Origin: Numida meleagris
Taxonomy: Eukaryota > Chordata > Aves > Galliformes > Numididae
Direction: 5' to 3'
NCBI RefSeq assembly: GCF_002078875.1
Contig: NC_034438.1
Coordinates: 16,673,747 to 16,737,746, forward strand
Length of the DNA: 64,000 nucleotides
Shown: positions 24,137 through 34,213 of the stretch, piece after piece
How the letters are laid out: every line of letters starts with the position of its first letter
How positions within the stretch are numbered: position 1 is the first letter of the stretch
Made by a program: the position numbers and the translations under genes
Notes under the pieces: generated by a model
What the model was told of the DNA's origin: nothing
The model's database searches: none
What the model saw: the letters and a program-made list of their open reading frames with translations, nothing else

Positions 24137-25159
24137 TGGTCAATGTCTCTAAGTTCATGTGGAGTCCAGTCATGACAGGTGTCCCTCACCAGTCCTTCTT
24201 GGGACCAGTGCTCTTCAACATCTTTATCAGTGACATAGACAGCGGGATCAAGTCTACCCTCAGCAAGTTCGCTGTTGACATCCAGCTGAGTGGTGCCATT
24301 GACATAAAGAAAGGAAGGGGTGGCTATCTAGAGGGACCTGGGCAAACTTGAAAAGTGGATCCATGTGAACCTAATGACATTCAACAAGGCCAAGTGCAAG
24401 CTGTTCCACTTGGGTCAGGGCAATCCCAGATATGCATACTGACTGGGAGAAGAGCTCATTGAGAGCAGCCCTGAGGAGAAGAACTTGAGGGTTCTAGTGA
24501 ACAAGAAGATGGACATGACCCAGCAGTGTGCACTTGAAACCCAGACAGCCAGCACTATCTTGGGCTGCATCAACAGAGGGGGGGCCAGCAGTGAGAGGGA
24601 GGGGATTGTCCCTCTGTGGTCTGCCCTCATGAGGCTCCACCTGCAGTACTGCATCCACGCCTGGGGCCCCCAGCACAAGATAGCTGTGGAGCTGTTGAAG
24701 ATGATCCAGAGGAGTGCCAGAAAGATTATCAGAAGGCTGGAGCACCTCCTACACAGAAAGGCTGAAAGGCCTGGGCTTATTTAGCTTGAAGAAGAGAAGG
24801 CTCCAGGGAAGCCTCATTGCAGCCTTCCAGTGTTTCAAAAGAGCTGATAAACAAGAGGGACTCTGACTTTTTACACAGTCTAATAGGACTAGGGGGAATG
24901 GCTTTAAACTTAAAAGAAAGGAGATTTTAGTTAGATGTCAGGTGAAAATTCTTTGCTCAAAGGGCAGTGAGGCACTGACAGAGGCTGCCCAGAGAATCTG
25001 AGGATGTTCCGCCCCCGGAGGTGGTCATGGCCAGGTTGGATGGGACCCTGGGCAGCCTGAGCTAGTGGGTGGCAGCCCTGCCTGCAGTAGTAGGGTTTGG
25101 GACTGGGTGGTCCTTGAGGTCCCTTCAAACCCATGCCTTTCTGTGATTCTATGATTCCA
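24137..25159 (+). mobile_element. CR1 LINE, 5'-truncated copy with decayed reverse transcriptase end and 3' UTR
   Basis: The copy begins inside the reverse-transcriptase domain. The first recognisable words are [19 protein letters not shown], where a working CR1 has a PQG motif. The catalytic FADD box at 24268-24279 reads FAVD, so the first catalytic aspartate is lost. C-terminal CR1 coding follows in shifted frames ([21 protein letters not shown]), then the 3' UTR, and it ends in CTGTGATTCTATGATTCCAT, the CR1 8-bp tail. CR1 proteins copy their own RNA back into the genome; this copy is dead through truncation, frameshifts and the catalytic change. It lies about 700 bases before another CR1 in the same orientation but is a separate insertion, because it has its own tail. 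Confidence 0.93.
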
Positions 25160-25864
25160 TAAAATTAACTGTGGCAAACTGTTAAGTACAACACACTTCA
25201 AGAATGACTTGTGATTTCTAGATTTATGAAGAGATCTGAGGCAAATTACATATATGCTTGCAATTTATCTGTACTTGCTGTGATATAGTAAATGGCAAGA
25301 GAACAATCCAACACTCTGAGATATTTGTCCTGCATAAGAAAAACATGTAGACAAAAATCCAAAGTTGGATGAAATATGGCTTGATTAATAAGACATCTGA
25401 TTGCAGTATTTCAGTAATTTTAGATATGTAGGGTTAGAGATGAATAGTTGTCTTAAAACTAAAACTAACTAAAAAGCATTTAGTTTCTATAAAATGAAAT
25501 TTTTCAATTTGAAAATGTCAAAGTGAAACTGCCTCAGCAATTTAAGACTTACTCTGAGATATCTTTAATGTAGGAAAATCATCACATCAGTCAAATTTGA
25601 GTCCCAATTTCAGTCAAATAGCACTTTCTGATACTGATGATTCATTCTACCAGATTCCTTGTGTGTACACACAGAACAGACACAATTTTTATATATGCAC
25701 AAGCTCATGCAAACCTGTGGAAAAATGAAAGCATTTCTCTAATGGTATGGGATGCCTGGTAAGTCTTCACCAACGAAATCCCCTCTAAAATAAGGATTTA
25801 ATAATGAAAGGGACAGGATGCACTCTAAGTAATTAATAACATTCTCCTTCTCACCAACACACAC
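25160..25864. other. Spacer between two CR1 copies
   Basis: AT-rich unique DNA with no feature seen. The start of the second CR1 is uncertain by some tens of bases because its 5' edge is diverged. Confidence 0.45.
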
Positions 25865-27986
25865 CAACAGATCAAGTACAGCAGGAACCTTCCTCACCAT
25901 CTGCTGGTCAGTATTCAAGGACCATCTCCTCCAACCCCAGAAGCAGTGCACCCTGAGAAAGAGGAAGGGAGGCAAGAGCACCAGGAGGCCCCTATGGATC
26001 AGCAGGGAGCTCCTGGTCTTACTTAGGGGCAAAAAGAAAGTCCACAAGGAGTGGAAGCAGGAACAGGTTACCTGGGAGACTACAAAGAAGTTATGCAAAC
26101 AGCTAGGGATCAGGTTAGGAAAGCTAAAACCCAGATAGAATTAAATCTAGCTAGGGACAGAAAGGGGAACAAGAAGAAATTCTACAGGTATATCTGTGAT
26201 AAAAGGAAGGTCAGGAAAGATGTGGGCCTTCTCCAGAAGGAAACTGGAGACATGGTCATGATAGATATGGAGAAAGCTGAGGTGCTCAATGACTTCTTCG
26301 TCTCAGTCTTTATCGGCTAGGGCTCTTGCCGCACCACCCAAGCTGCAGAAAGCAAAGTTATGAACCGGGCGAAGGAAGATCTGCCCACAGGGAGTAAAGA
26401 TCAGGTTCAAGACCATTTACAAATCTGAAGGTGCACATGTCCATGGGACCCAATGAGAGCCATCCATGGGTTCTGAAGGAACTGGCAGATTAACCACTGT
26501 CCATCATGTTTGAAAGGTCTTGGAAGTCTGGTGATGTTCCCACTGACTGGAAAAGGGGAAATATAAACCTCATTTTCAAGAAAGAAAACAAAAAAAGCCC
26601 AGGGAACTACAGGTCAGTCAGTCTCACCTCCGTGCCTGGCAAGATCATGAAGCAGATCCTCCTGAAGGCCCTACTAAGGCACATGGAAAATAAAGACGAG
26701 GTTATTAGTGGTATTTAACATGGCTTCACCAAGGGCAAGTTGTGCCTGACAAACTTGGTGGCCTTTTATGATGGAGTTACAGCGTCAGGAAATAAAGGAG
26801 GGGCAACTGACGTCATCTACCTGGGATTGTGCAGTGTTTGACACTGTCCTGCATGAAATACTGGTTGCCAAATTGGAGAAAAATGGATTTGATGGATGGA
26901 CCACTTGCTGGTTAAGGAGTTGGCTTGATGGTTGCACTCAGAGAGTTGTAGCAAACAGCTCAGTGTCCAAGTGGAGGCTGGTGACAAGTGGCATTCCTCA
27001 GGGATCAGTGCCGGGACCAGTGCTGTTTAACATATTTGTAGGGAACATGTACATTCCATGGAGTGGAATTGAGTGCCCCCTCACCAAGTTTGCAGATGAC
27101 ACCAAGCTGAGTGGTGCAGTTGACATGCTAGAGGGAAAGGATGCCATCCAGAGAGACTTGGACAGTCTTGAGAGGTGGGCCCATGCCAACTTCATGAAGT
27201 TCAACAAGGCCAAGTGCAAGGTCCTGCACCTGGACTGGGGCAATCCCAAGCACAAATACAGGCTGGGTGGAGAACAGCTTGAGAGCAGCTCTGAGGAGAA
27301 AGATTTGGGAGTATCAGTTGATGAAAACTCAGTTTGATTCGTTTTTGCAACTCAGAAGGCCAGCCATATCCTGGGTTGCAACAAGAGAAGACCAGCAGGT
27401 TGGGGGAGGTGATTCTGCCCCTGTACTCTGATCTCATGAGACCCCACCTGGAGTACTGTGTCCAGTAGAGCCCCAGACTGGAGCCCTACCATGAGAAGGA
27501 CATGGAGCTGTTGGAGCAGGTCCAGAGCAGGGCCAGAACGATGATTAGAAGGCTGGAGCACCTCTCCTATAAGGACAGGCTGAGAGAGGGTTGGGGCTCC
27601 TCAGCCTGGAGAACAGAAGGCTCCAAGCAGACCTTATCGTGGCCTTCCAGTACCTGAAGGGGGCCTACAGGAAAGCTGGGGAGCAAGTTTTATAAGGGCA
27701 TGTAGAGACAGGACAAGGGGAAATTATTTCAAACTGGAAGAGGGTAGATTTAGTCTAGATATTAGAAAGGAATTCTTTACTGCGAAGGTGGTGAGACACG
27801 GGAACAGGTTACCCAGTGAGGTTGTGTGTGCCCCCTCCCTGGAGGTGTTAAGGGCGAGGCTGGATGGGGCTTTGACCAACCTGGTCTAGTGGGAGATGTT
27901 CCTGCCTATAGCAGGAGGGTTGGAACTAGATGATCTTAAAGATCCCTTCAAACCCAAACCGTTCTATGATTCTGTGATTCTATGAT
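25865..27986 (+). mobile_element. CR1 LINE, 2.1-kb 5'-truncated copy covering most of the reverse transcriptase
   Basis: The copy starts between the endonuclease and RT domains of ORF2. Recognisable blocks are KAKTQIELNLARDRKGNKKK and FYRYICDKRK (26051-26320 frame, closed by TAG at 26318-26320), then NYRSVSLTSVPGKIMKQILL (26506-26718). Next comes a 190-codon frame (26768-27337) with [25 protein letters not shown] and FADDTKLSG. The catalytic FADD pair is intact at 27089-27100, unlike in the neighbouring copy. Several frameshifts and stops break the frame and the endonuclease is absent, so it cannot move by itself. The 3' UTR and a GATTCTGTGATTCTATGAT tail end at 27986. Confidence 0.94.
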
Positions 27987-29397
27987 CTCATCCTGTGCAG
28001 GCCTTTATATCTGCCAAAAGACCATTAAACAAACAGCCCTCTCTGAGAACCCAGAAACTAAAATATTATCTAATAGTTACTTACCGTTGTTTTCAGCCAC
28101 TGAGCTTCTAAGAAATCCTCATCTCTTGAGCTAACACAGACAGTAGGAACATCTATCCTATTAGCCCGTCTTTCTGTATAGTGCACGTCCACAGGAAGAA
28201 ATGGAAGTTAAAATCCCTTTGAAGACAGGATATCAGTCCCACTTAAATTTAATGTCACTGCTTCCTGCTAGCAGAATATGCTGTCTCAGACTAAAAGCAA
28301 GTGGTAAGGGAATGGAAAATACCTCTGCTTGATGCCAAGGTGCCATTACACTGTTAGTTGTCCAAGTAAGTGAGAACTTGCTCTGGTTTCAGGCTGAGAT
28401 TGAGAAATCATTCTCAAGGTTCCACAGTGGCCAGGGAAAACTCACGAACAAGAAAGGATAAATTTAAACTCATCCATCCTTATCAAGAGAGGGACAACTG
28501 AGGTGCTGCTGGTGACTTAGCCCTACTTTCTCAGGGCAGCTTCTGCCAGCCACCTTCCTGCACAGGGCCAAAGCAACTTCATCTCAAAAGACCCAAATCT
28601 CATAGATTTCCAGAACTCAGTGGCATTTATTTCCCAAGATAAATGCCTGCTGGGAATGCCCAGGGTTAACAGAAGTGCAGAACCCTCTGAGGAAGTCCTC
28701 TGTCCTCTGTCATGAATGAATGCTCAATCCTTCATTCTTGCTATACTACACTGAAATCATTTTATACAATAGTTTCACTGCTGAAGTCATTCTATTTTCG
28801 TGTCACATTTATACGACATAGAAACATAATGCTGGCTTTACCTGGATTTCCTTACCTGTTACCCATTTCATGGCTGAGTCTTGTTTTTTATATAATCTTT
28901 GTCACATAATGAGTATTAGATTGCAATATACTAAGACAGACATTAATCCTCAAAGACTTGTGCAGTTTGGACTAAAGCCCCCAGTGCCACAGTATGGAAG
29001 GACGGCATACACAGTGGATTTATCTTAAAAGCATATTTGCATAGTGATGAAACATCTCTGCAGACAGAGAGCAAAGACAGATGTATTCTAAGCAAAATCA
29101 AACGTGGGGCTAAGAATTTCCCCATACATGTCATCTATTAAGAAGACAGAGGCTGAGATAACTAACTCGTATTGCAAAAAAATCTCAATTTTCTGCTCAA
29201 TTATCTCTCATTTTACACAGCCTAGTTTAAGAAAAAAAAAGGAAAAAAACATGCAATTTCTGATGAATTTATGTTACTGTTTGAAAAAAAATATTTTATT
29301 TTCTCCTAAATTCCACCATATCTTTTTCCTAAATTCTATAGCATGGTGTAAAGTGTCTTCATTTCTCTTAGACTGATGACTTGTGTTTAAAATCATT

Positions 29398-29416
29398 TTG
29401 TGCCCTCTAGTGGCAG
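29398..29416 (-). promoter_or_regulatory. Candidate CTCF-binding motif, reverse orientation
   Basis: On the - strand the core CCACTAGAGGGCA matches CCASYAGRKGGCR at every one of 13 positions, and 17 of 19 positions of the longer consensus agree. This is the strongest CTCF-like word found by eye in the window and it is not inside a recognised repeat. The call rests on sequence only. Confidence 0.5.
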
Positions 29417-30664
29417 CTCTGTTAGGCAACTGCTGCTCTGGGAAGTCTTCCTGCCCATTTCTAGCTAGACGTTGCAGTTACAGACGAAGTAGATATGGAA
29501 GAAACCCATTTTATACACCTTTTAAGTGAAATTTACTATCCACCTCTACAGTTATAAAAAACTACAGTCATTTCTAGTTATGGAGAGATGGTACTGCTGG
29601 CAAAGCAAAATCATCTGAAAATGCAACGTAAGTGGCAACAATAAAAATGTACTCAGTACATTTGCACTCAGTACAAGCATTTGGCTGAGTTTGCTCTCAG
29701 AAATGATATTTGGCCTATTTGTATCCATTTCCTTGCACAAAGCACTAACTATCCTCTGTGTTTCCTACTAGGCACTACACAATAATATACACTACACATG
29801 GGTTTTTCCAGACTGGAATCTTCATAATGGCAAAAGTGAAATGGCTAAATACTAGCAGAGCTTCATCTTTCCTCCTGGAAAATCATTATGTTTTCCTTAG
29901 TAAAGGAACAAAGTGATAGCACAGAGGAAAATCAACAAAAGAAAGAAATAAATATTTGAGAGTTTTGTCGAAAAAAAAAAAACAAATTTGGGTTGGTACA
30001 CACACATTATTTTAGGTTGTAGGGTCTCTCTTTACTCACATTTTTAAGAAAGATAGCTTAATACACTTACCTTCTCCTTCATGTTCTCAAATTTTTGATT
30101 ATAAGCTTCTGCACCTGAGAAGAAATTGGATTACGATGCTTCAAACACTTCTCTCAGGGCAGATTATCAGAAGTCTTGAGACGCTCAACTCCAAATGAAA
30201 ACAACAAATTAACCCACGCTTAGACATCTGCACATTTTCTTTTTCACACCCCAAATCACAGACCCCTAAGAGCCTGTAGTCCTCTTCACTGAGTTTAGGG
30301 TTCTGAGCTCAGCTGGATCAGAATAACATCATAACATTCACTTTGACTCTGTAAATTTAATTCACTTTGAAGATGGTACAAATTCCCCACCAAGCAAAGC
30401 AGTCAGATACATTTCAGGTAGATAAAATGCCATAAATCAGTATGTGTGATTCTGATTTAGAATCTCTTGTCCCTGGTAGTCTGAACAGGAAAGAACGCTC
30501 AATAAATCCAGCTTTTCTACTTAGCACCTCAGGTGATTACTGAGGACCTCAGAAGCTGGCATTTTCAAACTTTCAAAAACACTTATCTAGGGTGGTTTCT
30601 AATTTTGCAGGTTAGTTTTCTGGAAAACAATTTTTGTTGTGTTGCTGTTTTTTTTTATTTGTTT

Positions 30665-30693
30665 TGTTTGTTTGTTTGTTTGTTTGTTTGTTT
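30665..30693. repeat. (GTTT)n microsatellite
   Basis: Seven tandem GTTT units, preceded by a T-rich run. Confidence 0.9.
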
Positions 30694-31183
30694 ACATTGA
30701 TTTTAGAACCCACAACAGAGTTCCAGTACACAATTGTTGTCAGAGCTGGCTTACTGACGGGAGACAAATGGAAAATGTAATTGCATGATAGTTATTGTTT
30801 CATGTTCTCCTTGCAGTTCTATCCACTAGGGAAACAACATAAAATACTTTTTTCTTTCATATTTTTGCCTTATTGTTTGTGTAGAGCCTGAAAAGCCATG
30901 ACAATCTCATGTCACTTAGTTTTTTTAATGTCAGAGAGCTGAAAAACGAATTTAGAAAATAGCATGTAAGAAATATTATTTTTATTAGCTTTACAGATTT
31001 TATGCCTTCAAAACCTAACTGCATTGGTTTGACACTTTTTTAAGTTGATACCTTTTCTTGTATTCATTTAAGATACAAATAATGAGCCAGAAGTTATTAA
31101 GAAAATAGCAGCGGGTGGATGTAGGAGAAAGCAGGACAGCTGTCCTTTCCACAATTGGACCCATTGAAGTAAGGTTCAACCCG

Positions 31184-31488
31184 TTTCCTTTCCTTTCCTT
31201 TCCTTTCCTTTCCTTTCCTTTCCTTTCCTTTCCTTTCCTTTCCTTTCCTTTCCTTTCCTTTCCTTTCCTTTNNNNNNNNNNNNNNNNNNNNNNNNNNNNN
31301 NNNNNNNNNNNTTTCCTTTCCTTTCCTTTCCTTTCCTTTCCTTTCCTTTCCTTTCCTTTCCTTTCCTTTCCTTTCCTTTCCTTTCCTTTCCTTTCCTTTC
31401 CTACCCTTCATTTCCCCCTTCCCTTCCTTTTCCCCTTCCCTTCCTTTCCTCCTTCCCTTCCTTCACTCCTTCCCTTCCCTCCTCTTCC
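31184..31488. repeat. (TTTCC)n satellite-like pyrimidine tract with internal assembly gap
   Basis: Perfect TTTCC pentamers run from 31184 to 31271 and again from 31312 to about 31402, then decay into an imperfect C/T tract ending near 31488 (CCTCTTCCC). The + strand is almost pure pyrimidine for about 300 bases. The tract lies 2.7 kb upstream of the SNX18 start codon. Long frames across it on both strands are repeat artefacts. Confidence 0.97.
31272..31311. other. Assembly gap, 40 N
   Basis: Forty unknown bases lie inside the TTTCC repeat, so the true repeat length is not known. Confidence 0.99.
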
Positions 31489-32989
31489 CGGGACGGAGGC
31501 AGCCCGCCGGATACTGAATGCACAGCTCCTCACCACTTGGGGCAGCAAAATCCAGTTCCTCAACTGGTTTTGTGGCAGGGAAAAGCATCTCTCTGTCACT
31601 CCAGGCTGCTCAATGAAGGCAAATTTAAAACTATCTATCTACACAACTAGAGTAAGTCAGCATTATTTCTAGGACTGATCAAATTATGTGGGGGAAAAAA
31701 ATAGACTATTTCAGAGAAAACAACAATAACAGCTAAGAGAACGGAAAATTAAGATTTAAATAAATTTTGGGAGAGGAGTAGAATAAGATGCAGTAAAACA
31801 CATATAGAACAATGCTGCAGAAAAGGCAGATCAATAACTAATTTCCTGTAGTTCAACCTGTTAGGATTCCTCTGAATGTGAAGTTTGCCCAGACCAAACT
31901 ACAATCAGTTTTAGGAGTGACTTTGAAGGAATATAAAACCCCAACCACTTCTCTTGATTTGCAGTCATCAGAACCAGGGATGAAATCTGAGACAGAGGTT
32001 AAACTGATCCAAACCTCCCCTCACTGGGTTCAGTTCTCACTCTGAGATGGCCACAGGCTGAGGGTAGTACGCTGGGCCTCCCATGTACTATGAAGCTTCT
32101 GTGTTCAGCAGATGAAAACCCTGACACTGACAGCAGGTGCTGCGTGCAGCAGCAGTAATACCATGATGACCAGCCCTGGTGAAACACAAGCTGCTGATGC
32201 AGTTCTTTGATCAGTATCAGTACAGGGTAAAATTAGCAGACTTCCACAGCTAGGCAGGGAAGGAATGTGAGGTAACATCTTGGCTGGAGTGAGCCGATGC
32301 TTTCAAAAGATGTTAAATGATGGTAAAAGAAAGCCCTGTGTTAATATGTGCACTCAAATGGGAAGAAATGGAGATAAGAAGAAAAATTCAAGCAAAAAAA
32401 AAACCCAGGTGCCAGACAACACTAAGAACAGTAATGAAAGCAAGCAGTGGGTCTGTAGCATCTCAATGAATTGCCCACATCATCTGACACAACAATCATT
32501 GAGATGTTACATAGACTTCAAACTAAGTCAGAGAAATAAGTTAGAACTCAATGCCCAACCAGGTGTTGGTGGAGGGTCAATAGCGACCATCAAGGCACGT
32601 GAAGGCGTCAGTGCCTTCAGGAAAAAGACAACGGGTAGGAAGAGGTGAACAGTCAGAGTGTAGACCGCTGGCTTTCTTTCTAATGGTGGCACAGAGGTGA
32701 CCCACTGGGAAACATCCTCACCACATCTGTGTCATCTCCTAACTCTGGATAACTCAAGGCCTGATGGCATAAACCTTCCTTCTCACAACACCCTGGGAGT
32801 GAAATACAGCCTCTGGGGAGCTGCATGGATCTGGCCAGACCTGGTGGAGCACCGACACCTTTGTGAGGCAGCGCACATGTCTGAGTTGCCGCTACTGCAG
32901 GTACCTAGGAAAAAGCACTGAGGGATTTAATGAAGGTTTTTTTTTATCAATAAGGAGATGTTACAAAACCACAACCGTATTTCCATCTT
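31489..32989. other. Intergenic, no gene seen
   Basis: Unique DNA between the pyrimidine tract and a mariner remnant. The longest frame (32280-32648, 122 codons) is Lys-rich and low-complexity, without recognisable motifs. Confidence 0.45.
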
Positions 32990-33658
32990 TGTAAGTTGCT
33001 CTGAAATTAAGGCCTTCTATTTAGTTCCATGGGAACTAAAACAGATACAAAGAGCATAATAATACTGTTTGATAGAGCAAATTCTCAGCTATAAAACAAT
33101 ATTTTTCAACACTGTCACCACCATTAGTTGTGCATTTTCACCAGCAATGAACAAGAGCCTGTAATGCCACGCTTGTAACAGTCGGCACCAGCAGAGGTGA
33201 CCCACTGTCACTGTTGCCACTGCTGAAACACACAACCCACCATCTCACTGTGCTCACATCCACTGCTTGGGCTCCATCAACTTCCACCCCTTCACTTCAT
33301 GATTCTATGATTCATACACTTCCACATCAGATGCCATTCTGTCAGATTGCCCCTCTGCTGTCATCTGTCAAATGGCAACAAAATAAAACAGAATCAAAGA
33401 ATCACAGAATCGTTAAAATTAGAAAAGACCTCTAAGATCAACAAGTCCAACCATCACCCATCCCCATCATGCTCACTAACTACATCCCTCAGTGCCACGT
33501 TTACACGGTTCTTGGAAACCTCCAGGGATGGTGACGTCCCCACCTCCAGTTGAACTACAGCAGTAGAGGTTCAGTCTCTACCATATCACCACCATCTGCC
33601 TGCGACATCGTGGGCCAAAAAAATAAACAAGGAGACATTATTTTCAGAGCATCCCTTT
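32990..33658 (-). mobile_element. Mariner-type DNA transposon remnant (Galluhop-like, internally deleted), interrupted by CR1
   Basis: Terminal inverted repeats are visible: GTTGCTCTGAAATTAAGG near 32995 and, reversed, ATTATTTTCAGAGC near 33640. The transposase would lie on the - strand. A C-terminal remnant GGDSVEK (mariner proteins end with a GDYVEK-like word) is readable near 33110, and N-terminal sequence lies near 33330-33390. The middle of the transposase is missing, as in the other copies here. Bases 33391-33553 are a CR1 piece, and the mariner resumes at about 33560 (CATATCACCACCATCTGCC). A short GATTCTATGATTC word at about 33300 replaces some 80 bases present in the copy at 53755, possibly another repair or CR1-tail scar. 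The element is non-autonomous and dead. Confidence 0.82.
33391..33553 (-). mobile_element. CR1 LINE 3' fragment nested in the mariner remnant
   Basis: The reversed CR1 tail (GAATCAAAGAATCACAGAAT) is followed by GACCTCTAAGATCAACAAGT, CCAACCATCACCCATCCCC and ACACGGTTCTTGG, and ends with CCTCCAGGGATGGTGA and a short extension. It splits the mariner sequence, so it inserted later. Confidence 0.88.
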
Positions 33659-33813
33659 TAACTATGTTCATAACTTAAAAGAGAGTACATCGCATCTCCT
33701 GTTCTCAGTCTCTACTGTTAACACTGAGAGGACCAGAAACAATTCCCTGAATCAGCAAAGACGCCGGTCTTCGCACAACGCCTCCCGGGCACCCGCGCGC
33801 CGGCTGGACAGAA

Positions 33814-33836
33814 GGGGGCGGGCGGGAAGGGGCGGG
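33814..33836 (+). promoter_or_regulatory. Cluster of GC boxes (Sp1-like), SNX18 promoter
   Basis: GGGCGGG occurs at 33816-33822 and 33820-33826 (overlapping), and GGGGCGGG at 33829-33836. They lie about 380 bases before the start codon. No TATA box is seen nearby, so the transcription start, probably within the next 100-200 bases, is not fixed. Confidence 0.55.
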
Positions 33837-34000
33837 TCGGGCCCATCGATGGGGGCGGCCGCTCTGCGCTCGGCTCCTCCGCCCTGCCTCTCGGCTCTGG
33901 ATTAGCGAAACTGGCGACGTGGGACGGTCTCCGGCCCGGCCCCGCGCCCTGCCTCGCCCGCTGGGGTGAAGCCGGGACTCGCCGCCCGCCGGCCGAGCTG

Positions 34001-34040
34001 CACCGCACGGTACCGCACGGCACCGCACCGCACCGCAGCG
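34001..34040. repeat. Four imperfect 10-bp tandem repeats in the SNX18 5' region
   Basis: CACCGCACGG, TACCGCACGG, CACCGCACCG and CACCGCAGCG follow each other without spacers, about 175-215 bases before the start codon. Confidence 0.85.
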
Positions 34041-34213
34041 CGCCGAAGAGCCGGGGGCCACCGCACCGTCCTACGGGCGGGACGCGTAGCCGGCGCCGGG
34101 CTGTGGCGGCGCGCTCCTCCCGCAGCCCCGCGGGCGCGGAGCGGTGAGAGCCGGCGGCGGGTCCGTGTCCGGGTCCTGGTCCTCGGGGCGACGGGCGGAC
34201 GCTCGGCGGGGCC

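Larger units (their letters stand above)
27987..31183. other. Intergenic, no gene seen
   Basis: AT-rich unique DNA. A candidate CTCF site lies at 29398-29416 and a GTTT repeat at 30665-30693. Nothing else could be supported. Confidence 0.5.

Noticed and set aside
25892..25910. Third CTCF-like word, - strand
   Set aside because: Lies inside a CR1 coding remnant and loses the key C of the GGC core, so it is more likely chance from the repeat.
31097..31672. Long frames of repeated Phe-Leu-Ser-Phe-Pro or Lys-Gly-Lys-Glu-Arg across 31.1-31.7 kb
   Set aside because: They are translations of the TTTCC repeat and its gap, not a protein.
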